A DNA stretch of 64,000 nt from assembly GCF_900116415.1 (NCBI RefSeq), contig NZ_FPAP01000002.1, positions 744,001-808,000 of the forward strand. Reading direction: 5' to 3'. The DNA is from Chryseobacterium formosense (lineage in GTDB: Bacteria > Bacteroidota > Bacteroidia > Flavobacteriales > Weeksellaceae). The translations under genes and the position numbers were made by a program. This document shows positions 28,577 through 37,665 of this stretch, piece after piece. The notes under the pieces are model-generated. The model did no database searches and was not told the origin of the DNA. It worked only from the letters and a program-made list of their open reading frames with translations. The number at the start of each line of letters is the position of its first letter. Within the stretch, counting starts at the first letter, position 1.

Positions 28577-30406
28577 CTAATAACCATAATCTTGTGTAAG
28601 AGCAGGATTATTCTGTATAAATTCGAAATAAATTGGCAGAAGTTCTCTCTTATTTGCCTGGAAATATTGTGCATAACCGGCAGAAGGATCATTTACATAC
28701 GTTGGTAAAACTCCTGATCTCCAAGCAATTTTCTTATATCCTGCAGGTATTGTGGTAGATTGGCTTGGTACATAGAATACATCAGCTTTTGCTACTCCGG
28801 TATTTGTAAATACGTCAATAGTGGTAATATTTTGCTGAGCTGTTTTTGTAGGATCGAATGCGGAAGTTTTATAGTAAATATCCAAAGGAACATTTGCATA
28901 AGCACCGACTCCGTTGATAAAATCAGTCAATTTCTGTTTTGTTTCGGCAATTTTAGTTGCTAACAAGTTCCATCTGATTAAGTCGTATTTTCTGATTCCC
29001 TCAGAACCTAATTCCAGCATTCTTTCTTTAACGATATAATTAAAGAAGCCAACTTTATCTGTAGGAATTGTTCCTACCTGTCCCAGATTTCCTGCATACG
29101 CTCTGTTTCTTACCGCTTTTACTGCATTAATTGCATCAGCAGAAGGAGCACCGTGGATTTCATTATCAGCTTCAGCGAACATCAGCATGACATCAGAAAG
29201 TCTTAGTAAAGGCCAGTCAACCGCCAATGTCTGGGAAGGACCTGTAATGTTTGTCCATGATTTTCTGTATTTAGAATCTGTGAATGAGTTTGCAGCTACC
29301 AATTCAGCCTGATTTGAAGCATTCACAGTGAAGATTCCTACATTCATGTCTCTTCTTAAATCATATTTTGTAAACTCGTAGAAGTAGGTTGGTAATGCAT
29401 TGATTCCGCCGCCGCCTTTCCAGCTTGAGTTATCATGATGTTTAAGACCGTTGTAATATCCGATTTTAGAGTCTGTTCTTGTACCTCCTCCGAAAGCTCC
29501 GACAGCAAAAATAACTTCGTTGGTAGCGTCCTGAGAATTGGTGTGAAGTGCTCTGAATACGCTTTCATAACTAGGATTCAATGCATGTTCTCCTGTATGA
29601 TTCATAATATCTTTGCACTCGTCATAAGCGATCTGATAATATTTTTGAGGATTAGAACCCTGCATCATCTGTTGTGGGCTTCTTCTTAAAGACCATCCTG
29701 CTCTTGCCAAAGAAATTCTTGCTCTTAGTCCTTTTACAAATCCTTTTGAAATTCTGTTACTTGTCGTTCCGCCTTCAGATCTCCATGGTACTAGCGTTGA
29801 AGCCTTTGCCAAATCTTCTATAAGCTGATCATAAATAATATCGCGATCTGTTTTTGGCTGGTTTTGTTCAGCTACATCAGATGCAGGAACAAGATAAAAA
29901 GGAACGTCGCCCCAGTTTCTGATCAGTTCATAATAATACTGAGCTCTAAGAGTCAATGCTTCACCCAAATATCTATCCATTAATTTTTTATCATCTACAG
30001 ATCCTGTCTGGTAAACAGGTGATAATGGGATGTTCTTAATCACTAAATTGGCACGTTCTATTCCTGTATATAATTTTCCGAAAGGATTATTAAGTTCCGT
30101 ATTTGTAGTACATGCTCCGAAAGTGGCAACTCCTCTTCTGTCATTACAGTTGTAGCTTCCGGATGTTCTGAAATCGTCACCGGACTGAGGAATAATTAAT
30201 GATAATCTTTGCCCATAACCATCATCACCCCCAAGCTGGGAATAAACTCCCACTAAAGCTGAAAATGTATCTGCAGTACTGTCAAATTGCTGCGCTTCAG
30301 AAATACTTGAAAGATTTTCAGGATTAAGAAAATCACTGCAGGAATTCGTAAAGAAAAGTGTTCCCGCAAGACAAGATAAAATAAATATTGATTTGCTTTT
30401 TTTCAT
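28577..30406 (-). CDS. susD: SusD/RagB-family glycan-binding lipoprotein
   Basis: A 609-residue surface lipoprotein with lipobox at TNSC (C23) and the typical SDFLNPE start of the mature protein. TPR-like helices include GEALTLRAQYYYELIRNWGDVPFY, a conserved SusD block, and DWPLLRLSDVMLMFAEADNE. The C-terminal half has the RERMLELGSEG-like KERMLELGSEGIRKYDLIRWN motif. It binds pectin fragments and caps the SusC barrel. It lies 11 nt after susC, as usual for a pair. Confidence 0.95.
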   Translation of the reverse strand: MKKSKSIFILSCLAGTLFFTNSCSDFLNPENLSSISEAQQFDSTADTFSALVGVYSQLGGDDGYGQRLSLIIPQSGDDFRTSGSYNCNDRRGVATFGACTTNTELNNPFGKLYTGIERANLVIKNIPLSPVYQTGSVDDKKLMDRYLGEALTLRAQYYYELIRNWGDVPFYLVPASDVAEQNQPKTDRDIIYDQLIEDLAKASTLVPWRSEGGTTSNRISKGFVKGLRARISLARAGWSLRRSPQQMMQGSNPQKYYQIAYDECKDIMNHTGEHALNPSYESVFRALHTNSQDATNEVIFAVGAFGGGTRTDSKIGYYNGLKHHDNSSWKGGGGINALPTYFYEFTKYDLRRDMNVGIFTVNASNQAELVAANSFTDSKYRKSWTNITGPSQTLAVDWPLLRLSDVMLMFAEADNEIHGAPSADAINAVKAVRNRAYAGNLGQVGTIPTDKVGFFNYIVKERMLELGSEGIRKYDLIRWNLLATKIAETKQKLTDFINGVGAYANVPLDIYYKTSAFDPTKTAQQNITTIDVFTNTGVAKADVFYVPSQSTTIPAGYKKIAWRSGVLPTYVNDPSAGYAQYFQANKRELLPIYFEFIQNNPALTQDYGY

Positions 30407-30417
30407 TTTTAAATTTT

Positions 30418-33400
30418 TTAGAAAGTGATATCTACACCTGTTACAAAGAAACGGCTTCTCGGGTATGCTGCGTAATCTACACCCGGAGTCAAAGGATTTC
30501 TTCTTGTACTTGCTTCAGGGTCATAGCCTGAGTACCCGGTAATTACGAATAAGTTGTTTACCGTTGCATATAATCTGAAGTTTTTCACACCAATCATTTC
30601 TAAAGATCCTTTTGGTAATGTGTATCCTAAAGTTACGTTGTTTAATCTTAAGAATGATCCGTCTTCAATTCCGTAAGAATGAAGAATGTATTGTCCTGTT
30701 GGCGGAGTCCACATCGTTGTGTTAGCATTTAAAGCGGCTAATTGGGTCGGGTCTGTAACTTTCACACCGTCGTTATCAAACCATCTCCATCGGTCTGCAA
30801 CAGCAGCATCCATATTGTTATCTCTATAAAGATATTGAGTAGTATTTTCGATTTTGTTGGCGTTGTACACTTTATTTCCTACTGAGAAATTAAAGAATAA
30901 ACTCATATCGAAATTTTTATATCTGAATGTCTGGTTGAAACCTCCGTAGAATTTTGGAAGTGCGCTTCCTAATTCCTGTCTGTCTGCGTCGGTAATCTGT
31001 CCGTCTCCATTCAAATCTCTTAATTTAAGATCTCCCGGTTGTACAGCTTTTGCTCCCAAAGCAATTGCGCTGCTGCTCGGAACTCCTGCTTTTAATGTAT
31101 AAACCTTGGTTGATGCATTGTAATCGAAATCAGAAATTTCATATCTTCCTTCAGTTACATATCCGTAATAAGTTCCTACTGAGCTTCCTACTTTAGCAAT
31201 AAAGTCGAAACCTCCGATTCCTCCTGACTGAACTAAGTAATAATCCTGGCCTGCAGCTGTACCGCTACCTAAACTTAAAATGGTATTTTTATTGGTAGAA
31301 ATGTTGGCATCTATTTTCCAACCAAAATTTTCCTTATCTATAACAGATCCTCCCACGGTAAATTCAAGACCTTTATTTCTGGTTTTTCCTGAGTTTTGAA
31401 ACTGGTTTGCATATCCCGGGAATGGAACTTTTGCCAACACCAATAGATCTTTGGTATCTGTGATATATCCGTCTACGCTACCATAAAGTCTTCCTTTGAA
31501 AAATTCAAAATCAATACCTGCGTTTTTAGAAACAGTAGCTTCCCATTTCACATTAGGATTGGTTTGGGTTGTAGAAACTGCAGCACCCGGTGTAACGGAT
31601 GTTCCGAATACATACCCGTTGTTTGCGTTGATATTATAGAAGTTTGCCCAAAGATAAGAGGTAATTCTATTATTCCCCGATAGACCATAGCCTACACGAA
31701 GTTTTAATTCATTTAGCCAGTCAACATCTTTCAGGAATTTTTCTTCTTTAACTTTCCATGCCAATGAAGCAGCAGGGAAGTATCCCCATTGATTTCCTTT
31801 CATGAAAACATTCGATCCATCAGCTCTTACTGATGCGGTAAAGATGTATTTATTGGCGAAAATGTAATTTACACGGCCAAAGAATGATGCTAAACGGTCT
31901 GGAGCAATTACAGCAGTTCTTGCTGCATCCTGAATCAATCCCGGAGGTGGCGTTGCCGCTGCAATATTGGCAAATGCCTCATTAGGAAGGATCGATTTTG
32001 GAAACCATTTTACATAATTGGTACTCGATTCTCCATCGGTTTGTATAATTTCCTGACCTAAGAGAACATCCAGTTTATGCTGACCAAATTTCTTGGTATA
32101 ATTTAATGTATTGGTATTGGTAATTCTTCTTGTCTGAGATCGGTCAAGCTGTACAATCGGCATATCGGCATTTGCTCTTGCCTGTGCAGTCACAGTACCC
32201 CAAAACTGATTAGTAGAAATATCTCTTTGTACATAACCTACAACACTTCTGAACGTCAAATCTTTCGTAATGTTATAGTTAAGATAAGCATTCAATAATA
32301 AGTCATTGATTCTGTGATCTCTTACCTCGTTATCATTTAAAAGAAGAGGGTTTACCAAGTTGGTGTTGGTGGCATAGCTTGGATCAAAATCATCAACAGG
32401 AACCGTAGAACCTCCTTCAAAAGGTTGGTATCTTACAGAGTTTCTCAATCTGTTATTACTCTGAGAGCCGCTGCTGGAAGTTCCCACACCGTTCGTTAAA
32501 GATCTTCCGTATCTTGCGTTGATTCCGAATTTAAGTTTTTTACTGATGTCATAGTCATACTTAAAGTTGGCCATGCTTCTTTTGAAGCCAGAACCAAGCA
32601 TAATACCATCTTCATCCACATGATTTAAAGTAAAAGAGAATGCAGACTTTTCAGACCCTCCGTTTACGCTAAGATTATGAGTGAAGTTAAATGCTTCATT
32701 GCCAAATAATTCATCCTGCCAATCTCTCCTCTGAACCGATTTGTATTTTTCTAATTCCTTATAGGTACTACCATATCTGGTATTAAAAGCAATATCATCA
32801 GCATCACCTATAACGCCATTCTTTTTGTATAATTCATATTGATACAGTACAAACTCGTAAGGATCTAATACATCAAGTGTATTCATGATTTTTCTTACTC
32901 CGGTAAAACCATTGTAATTAATGGTGGTAATTGCTTTTTTACGACCACTTTTAGTAGTAATTAGAACAACCCCGTTTGCACCTCGCGAACCATAGATAGA
33001 AGTAGAAGAAGCATCTTTTAACACTTCGATAGATTCAATTTCTTTTGGGGAGAGAATAGTCATGGCGTTATCCATTTGGATGCCGTCAACGATATATAAT
33101 GGAGCGTTACTTCCGGTAATGGATGTTCCGCCACGGATGGTAATATCTACATCTCCGCCGGGTTTTCCTTCACTAGCCTGAACCTGAACTCCGGCAAGTC
33201 TTCCTTGGATCGCTTCAGCGGCCGAGTTTACCGGCATATCTTTTAAGGCTTCTCCTTTTACAGATGAAACGGCATTGGTAACATCTTTTTTCGATACTTT
33301 ATTGTACCCTACCAAAACCACCTCGTCGATTTTGGTTTCTTTCTCTTTTTCCTGAGCCATAGCGAGTACAGGAATAAGGAAAGCAGTTAAATATAACCAC

Positions 33401-33426
33401 TTTATTGATTGTACTTTTTTATCCAT
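30418..33426 (-). CDS. susC: SusC/RagA-family TonB-dependent transporter without the usual N-terminal domain
   Basis: A 1002-residue outer-membrane transporter for oligogalacturonides. The signal peptide ends about residue 24 (LAMAQ), and the TonB-box-like KIDEVVLVGYN follows almost directly. Then come the plug (RLAGVQVQASEGKPGG, IRGGTSITGSNAPLYIVDG, SSTSIYGSRGANGVVLITTK) and a 22-strand barrel ending YPRSRFFVTGVDITF. The usual carboxypeptidase-regulatory-like (CarbopepD_reg_2) domain of about 75-80 residues between signal and TonB box is missing. It heads the minus-strand pectin gene run. Confidence 0.96.
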   Translation of the reverse strand: MDKKVQSIKWLYLTAFLIPVLAMAQEKEKETKIDEVVLVGYNKVSKKDVTNAVSSVKGEALKDMPVNSAAEAIQGRLAGVQVQASEGKPGGDVDITIRGGTSITGSNAPLYIVDGIQMDNAMTILSPKEIESIEVLKDASSTSIYGSRGANGVVLITTKSGRKKAITTINYNGFTGVRKIMNTLDVLDPYEFVLYQYELYKKNGVIGDADDIAFNTRYGSTYKELEKYKSVQRRDWQDELFGNEAFNFTHNLSVNGGSEKSAFSFTLNHVDEDGIMLGSGFKRSMANFKYDYDISKKLKFGINARYGRSLTNGVGTSSSGSQSNNRLRNSVRYQPFEGGSTVPVDDFDPSYATNTNLVNPLLLNDNEVRDHRINDLLLNAYLNYNITKDLTFRSVVGYVQRDISTNQFWGTVTAQARANADMPIVQLDRSQTRRITNTNTLNYTKKFGQHKLDVLLGQEIIQTDGESSTNYVKWFPKSILPNEAFANIAAATPPPGLIQDAARTAVIAPDRLASFFGRVNYIFANKYIFTASVRADGSNVFMKGNQWGYFPAASLAWKVKEEKFLKDVDWLNELKLRVGYGLSGNNRITSYLWANFYNINANNGYVFGTSVTPGAAVSTTQTNPNVKWEATVSKNAGIDFEFFKGRLYGSVDGYITDTKDLLVLAKVPFPGYANQFQNSGKTRNKGLEFTVGGSVIDKENFGWKIDANISTNKNTILSLGSGTAAGQDYYLVQSGGIGGFDFIAKVGSSVGTYYGYVTEGRYEISDFDYNASTKVYTLKAGVPSSSAIALGAKAVQPGDLKLRDLNGDGQITDADRQELGSALPKFYGGFNQTFRYKNFDMSLFFNFSVGNKVYNANKIENTTQYLYRDNNMDAAVADRWRWFDNDGVKVTDPTQLAALNANTTMWTPPTGQYILHSYGIEDGSFLRLNNVTLGYTLPKGSLEMIGVKNFRLYATVNNLFVITGYSGYDPEASTRRNPLTPGVDYAAYPRSRFFVTGVDITF

Positions 33427-33548
33427 TTACGTATCCTTATATAGTTTAATTTTGGGTTGAGAAATGTGTTGTTTCTCTTTAGTTTTTGTGGATTTTTAAG
33501 TAATTCTGTTTTTCAGCAAATATTTTAAACTTTCTACGCTGTTTAGAG

Positions 33549-33565
33549 TGCAATCGATTGCGTAA
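33549..33565. promoter_or_regulatory. LacI-type operator candidate upstream of susC
   Basis: TGCAATCGATTGCGTAA contains the perfect 12-bp palindrome GCAATCGATTGC (33550-33561) with a central CG, the usual architecture of LacI-family operators. It lies about 120 nt upstream of the susC start codon. A near-identical site lies before kduI, and a LacI-family regulator gene is at 56446-57474. Binding is inferred. Confidence 0.6.
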
Positions 33566-34233
33566 TTTTTTACAATAAAATATCTTGGCTTCTAAACTAA
33601 TATTATTTTTGATTACGCAAAGAAAAAAATGTTATTTTTTTATTAATTTGATTATTTAATTTGTTAAGAATAGCAAAATATTACTTGATGATTTTAATTT
33701 ATGTTGTTGATAATCAGGATTTTATTTATGTTATTAAATGCTTTAAATAGAAGCTAAAAAAGATTGTAAATTATAATGTTTAAGTTTCGAAAATCTATTT
33801 TTTTTGTTTAATTTTCATTTTTTTTATTCGAAAAAATTCCCAAAAACTATAACCAAAAACTAAATTTGTATTAAAAGTGTGATTTTTATCATCTTTTTTG
33901 TAGCTTAAAACTTGTGTATTTTATAAATGATAAAAAAATAGCTAAAACGTCAAACTATTTTCATTTTATATTATATATGATTATATAAATGATATTTGGG
34001 ACAGTCAGAGTCAAATTATTGGCATGATTTTATTTTAATGGATGCTTTGCACTAAATTTAGGTGAAAATATGCTGCAATTTCTACTTGTAAAGTATAAGT
34101 TATAAAAATATTTTTAATTTTATTAATCTGTAAATCAATGTTTTGTAAATTTAAATTAAATTTTTGTTAACAGGTTAAATATAATTTCTATATTAGACCA
34201 CAAGTATTTCTGTAAAATTTTAGTGTAATTTTA

Positions 34234-34250
34234 TGCAATCGATTACGCAA
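34234..34250. promoter_or_regulatory. LacI-type operator candidate upstream of kduI
   Basis: TGCAATCGATTACGCAA matches the susC-side site in the first 11 bases and again at the end. It ends 48 nt before the kduI ATG, a position where a bound repressor would block transcription. A paired, divergent arrangement suggests one regulator controls uptake and catabolism together. Confidence 0.6.
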
Positions 34251-34298
34251 TGTTTAACAGGTTTTTTAAAACCATAATTTAAGTTTAAAATCTAAAGT

Positions 34299-35135
34299 AT
34301 GACAAAATCAGAATTTCGATACGCCCATCATCCGGAAGATGTAAAAAAATATACAACTGAAGACTTGAGAAGGGAGTTTTTGATGGATGGTTTATTTAAT
34401 GAAGATCAGATCAATGTAGTATATTCTATGTATGATAGAATGATTGTTGGTGGTGTAATGCCTGTAAAAAGTGCATTAAAGCTGGAACCGACAGATGATC
34501 TAAAAGCTGAAAATTTCTTAGACAGAAGAGAATTGGGAATCATCAATGTAGGGGCAGCCGGAAAGGTGACCGTTGATGGTGAAGTTTTCGAACTGGGAAA
34601 TAAGGAAGCTTTATATATCGGAAAAGGAGCAAAAGATGTTGTTTTTGAAAACGGAAATGAAGGTCAGACTTTATTTTATTTCAATTCTGCGCCGGCTCAT
34701 CATTCTTATCCTACAAAGAAAATTACCAAGAACGAAGCTGAAATTGTAGAATTGGGCGAAACAAAATACGCAAATAGAAGAACAATCAATAAACTAATTG
34801 TAAATAGCGTATTAGAAACTTGCCAGCTGCAAATGGGTATGACCGAATTGCACGAAGGAAGTGTTTGGAACACGATGCCTTCTCATACGCACACCAGAAG
34901 AATGGAGGCTTATTTCTATTTTGATCTGGAGGAAGGTCAGGCGGTAAGTCATTTTTTGGGACAACCGAACGAAACCCGTCATATTTTTATGAAAAACAAT
35001 GAAGCGGTATTGTCTCCGGAATGGTCGATTCACTCAGGGGTTGGAACTTCCAACTACACATTTATCTGGGGAATGGCAGGAGAAAATATGGATTATGGCG
35101 ACATGGACGCTGTTAAAACTAACGAACTAAAGTAA
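34299..35135 (+). CDS. kduI: 5-dehydro-4-deoxy-D-glucuronate isomerase (KduI)
   Basis: A 278-residue cytoplasmic cupin-fold isomerase that turns DKI into 2,5-diketo-3-deoxygluconate. The zinc ligands are at H196, H198, E203 and H245 (SHTHTRRMEAYFYF and SIHSG), the same positions as in the E. coli enzyme. The length is standard. It is the first gene of the plus-strand uronate operon, 9 nt before kduD, and it takes the product of KdgF. Confidence 0.97.
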   Translation: MTKSEFRYAHHPEDVKKYTTEDLRREFLMDGLFNEDQINVVYSMYDRMIVGGVMPVKSALKLEPTDDLKAENFLDRRELGIINVGAAGKVTVDGEVFELGNKEALYIGKGAKDVVFENGNEGQTLFYFNSAPAHHSYPTKKITKNEAEIVELGETKYANRRTINKLIVNSVLETCQLQMGMTELHEGSVWNTMPSHTHTRRMEAYFYFDLEEGQAVSHFLGQPNETRHIFMKNNEAVLSPEWSIHSGVGTSNYTFIWGMAGENMDYGDMDAVKTNELK

Positions 35136-35143
35136 TTTTCTAC

Positions 35144-35926
35144 ATGAATTTATTCGATTTATCCGGTAAAGTTGCCGTTGTTACAGGCGGAACTCACGGA
35201 TTAGGAATGGCAATGGCAGAAGGTCTTGCCGCTGCAGGTGCTGAACTGGCAATCACAAGTACAACACCGTCAAAATTAGACGAAGCGCTGGAATATTATC
35301 ATTCTAAAGGATACAAAGCAACTGGCTATATTTTTGACGTAACCGACGAACTGGAAGCCGCTCAGAAGGTAGCCCTAATGGAAGCTACTCATGGAAAAAT
35401 AGACATCCTTGTCAACAATGCAGGAATCATCAAACGTATTCCGGCGGTTGATATGGAAGTGGAAGACTTTAGAAAAGTAATCGATGTAGATCTTACCGGG
35501 CCTTTCATCATGTCCAAATTAATTGGAAAGCACATGATCAAAAGAAAAGCTGGGAAAATCATCAATATTTGCTCAATGATGAGTGAGCTGGGTCGTGATA
35601 ATGTAGTAGCGTACGCTTCTGCAAAAGGCGGACTGAAAATGCTTACCAAAAATTTAGCAACAGAGTGGGCGAAACACAATATTCAGGTAAACGGAATCGG
35701 TCCCGGATATTTTGCAACGTCTCAAACAGAACCAATAAGAGTGGACGGAAATCCGTTCAACGATTTTATCATCAGCAGAACTCCGGAAGGGAGATGGGGT
35801 AATCCTGAAGATCTTGCAGGAACGGCTATTTTCTTAGCTTCAGACGCAAGTAAGTTCATCAACGGACAGATTATTTACGTTGATGGCGGGATTTTAGCAA
35901 CCATCGGCAAGCCTTCAAACGAGTAA
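35144..35926 (+). CDS. kduD: 2-dehydro-3-deoxy-D-gluconate 5-dehydrogenase (KduD), SDR family
   Basis: A 260-residue classical short-chain dehydrogenase: TGGTHGLG (14-21) binds the cofactor, NNAG lies at 91-94, and the catalytic pair is Y157 and K161 in YASAKGG. It reduces the KduI product to 2-keto-3-deoxygluconate (KDG). The adjacency to kduI fixes the function over other SDRs. It is 18 nt before uxaC. Confidence 0.95.
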   Translation: MNLFDLSGKVAVVTGGTHGLGMAMAEGLAAAGAELAITSTTPSKLDEALEYYHSKGYKATGYIFDVTDELEAAQKVALMEATHGKIDILVNNAGIIKRIPAVDMEVEDFRKVIDVDLTGPFIMSKLIGKHMIKRKAGKIINICSMMSELGRDNVVAYASAKGGLKMLTKNLATEWAKHNIQVNGIGPGYFATSQTEPIRVDGNPFNDFIISRTPEGRWGNPEDLAGTAIFLASDASKFINGQIIYVDGGILATIGKPSNE

Positions 35927-35944
35927 CGCAAGAATTTTACAAAA

Positions 35945-37342
35945 ATGAAATCTTTTATTACAGATAACTTTTTATTACAGAATAAATACGCTGAAGAATT
36001 ATACTTCAACTACGCAGAAAAGCAGCCGATTATTGATTATCACAATCATTTGATTCCTAAAGATATTGCAGAAAACACAGTTTTTGAAAATATTTCAAAG
36101 GTTTGGATTGCTGGTGACCACTACAAATGGAGAGCAATGCGTACCATGGGCGTGAACGAAAAATTTATTACCGGAGATGCTTCAGATAAAGAAAAATTCG
36201 AGGCTTGGGCTAAAACAGTTCCGTATACGTTGAGAAATCCGTTGTATCACTGGACGCATTTAGAACTAAAAAGATATTTCGGAATTGATGAATTGTTAAA
36301 TGAAAACAACGCTTCAGAAATTTACGACAACATCAGCGCTCAGCTTCAGACTCCGGAAAAATCGACAAGAGGTTTATTGGAAATGATGAATGTAGAATCT
36401 CTGTGCACGACGGAAGATCCTACCGATATTCTGAATTACCATCAGGATTTGGCAAAAAGCGACTGGAAAGTAAAAGTAAGCACAGCATTTCGTCCCGATA
36501 AGGCGATTTTAATTGAGAACCACAACTTCGCAGATTATATTGCTAAATTAGGCGAATCGGCAGGAATTGAAATCAATTCTTACCAGACTTTATGCGATGC
36601 TTTGCTGAAAAGAATCGAATATTTCCACGAAAACGGATGCAGATTGTGCGACCACGGATTAAACAATATTTCTTTCGAAGAGGCTACCGAAGCAGAAGTT
36701 TCAACAATTTTTGCTGATAAATTAGCTGGAAAAGTTATTGCTGAGAAGCAAGTAAATCAATTTAAAACAGCCATTCTTTTATTCTTAGGAGAAGCTTACC
36801 ACAAATTTGGTTGGGTACAGCAGTTCCACTTGGGAGCGTTGAGAAACAACAACGAAAGAATGCACAGAATTTTGGGGCCGGATACGGGTTGGGATTCTAT
36901 CGGTGACTTCGTTCAGGCTGAAACTTTGTCTAAATTATTAAACGCTTTAGACGGAAAAGATAAATTAACGAAGACCATTTTATACAACTTAAATCCTGCC
37001 GACAACGAAATTTTCGCAACCATGATTGGGAATTTCAATGATGGAAGTATCAAAGGAAAAGTACAGTTCGGTTCAGGATGGTGGTTTTTAGACCAGAAAG
37101 ACGGGATGATCAAGCAGATGAATGCCCTTTCAAACATGGGATTAATCAGCTGTTTCGTTGGGATGTTAACAGATTCCAGAAGTTTCTTATCTTTCCCGAG
37201 ACACGAATATTTCAGAAGAGTGCTTTGTAATTTATTCGGAGAAGAAATGAAAAACGGTGAATTACCGGACGATATGGAACTTATTGGAAAAACAATTTCC
37301 GATATCTGTTACAATAATGCTAAAAATTATTTCGATTTTTAA
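35945..37342 (+). CDS. uxaC: Glucuronate/galacturonate isomerase (UxaC)
   Basis: A 465-residue amidohydrolase-fold isomerase converting D-galacturonate to tagaturonate (or glucuronate to fructuronate). Family motifs: IDYHNHLIPKDIA with metal-binding His residues near the N-terminus, WIAGDHYKWRAMR, HNFADYI, and the C-terminal SFLSFPRHEYFRRVLCN. The length is normal. It is the entry step for saturated galacturonate released by GH28. A repeat-rich gap of about 320 nt follows before kdgK. Confidence 0.96.
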   Translation: MKSFITDNFLLQNKYAEELYFNYAEKQPIIDYHNHLIPKDIAENTVFENISKVWIAGDHYKWRAMRTMGVNEKFITGDASDKEKFEAWAKTVPYTLRNPLYHWTHLELKRYFGIDELLNENNASEIYDNISAQLQTPEKSTRGLLEMMNVESLCTTEDPTDILNYHQDLAKSDWKVKVSTAFRPDKAILIENHNFADYIAKLGESAGIEINSYQTLCDALLKRIEYFHENGCRLCDHGLNNISFEEATEAEVSTIFADKLAGKVIAEKQVNQFKTAILLFLGEAYHKFGWVQQFHLGALRNNNERMHRILGPDTGWDSIGDFVQAETLSKLLNALDGKDKLTKTILYNLNPADNEIFATMIGNFNDGSIKGKVQFGSGWWFLDQKDGMIKQMNALSNMGLISCFVGMLTDSRSFLSFPRHEYFRRVLCNLFGEEMKNGELPDDMELIGKTISDICYNNAKNYFDF

Positions 37343-37356
37343 ATTTAAATAAAATT

Positions 37357-37428
37357 AATCTCTCGCAGATTGAGTAAATTTTGCAGATTTAAAATGATCT
37401 GCGTCATCAGCTAAATCTGCGAGAGATT
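37357..37428. repeat. Inverted repeat, 'ctcgcagatt' family
   Basis: Perfect 15-bp arms AATCTCTCGCAGATT (37357-37371) and AATCTGCGAGAGATT (37414-37428), 15 nt after the uxaC stop. The interior repeats the words 'gcagattt' and 'atctgcg'. Degenerate relatives are near 5012-5060, 5631-5695 and 6670-6730. It could form a transcript-stabilising hairpin inside the operon. Confidence 0.75.
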
Positions 37429-37435
37429 CAAAATA

Positions 37436-37557
37436 TTTTTAAACCATTAAGGAAATTAAATTATTAAGTTTAAGTCTAAGATTTAGTAAGCATCATGCTT
37501 AAAGCATAGCTCAACTTAAAAAATCTTCAAATCTTCAAAACCTTAATGGTTTAAAAA
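37436..37557. repeat. Inverted repeat, AAACCATTAAGG family
   Basis: Perfect 17-bp arms TTTTTAAACCATTAAGG (37436-37452) and CCTTAATGGTTTAAAAA (37541-37557) enclose a secondary hairpin around 'catcatgcttaaagcatagc'. A degenerate relative is at 24551-24660. It is followed at 37620-37655 by an AACCACAAAAG-type end that runs into the kdgK leader. Confidence 0.75.
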
Positions 37558-37665
37558 ATTCAAAAAAAAGATTATTTTTAACTTAAACTTATTGATCTTT
37601 AATTTTCAATATATTCAACTTCAAATCTTTTGTGCCTTTTGTGGTTTAAAAGTGAACTAAAAGTT

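Larger units (their letters stand above)
33427..34298. other. Divergent control region between susC and kduI
   Basis: An 872-bp, very AT-rich region with no gene on either strand, much longer than any other gap nearby. It holds two operator-like palindromes near the two ends, described separately, and an additional half-site GATTACGCAA at 33611-33620. The middle 33.63-34.2 kb contains only A/T-rich sequence and could have a bend or a small RNA, but I see no specific support. Confidence 0.7.
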
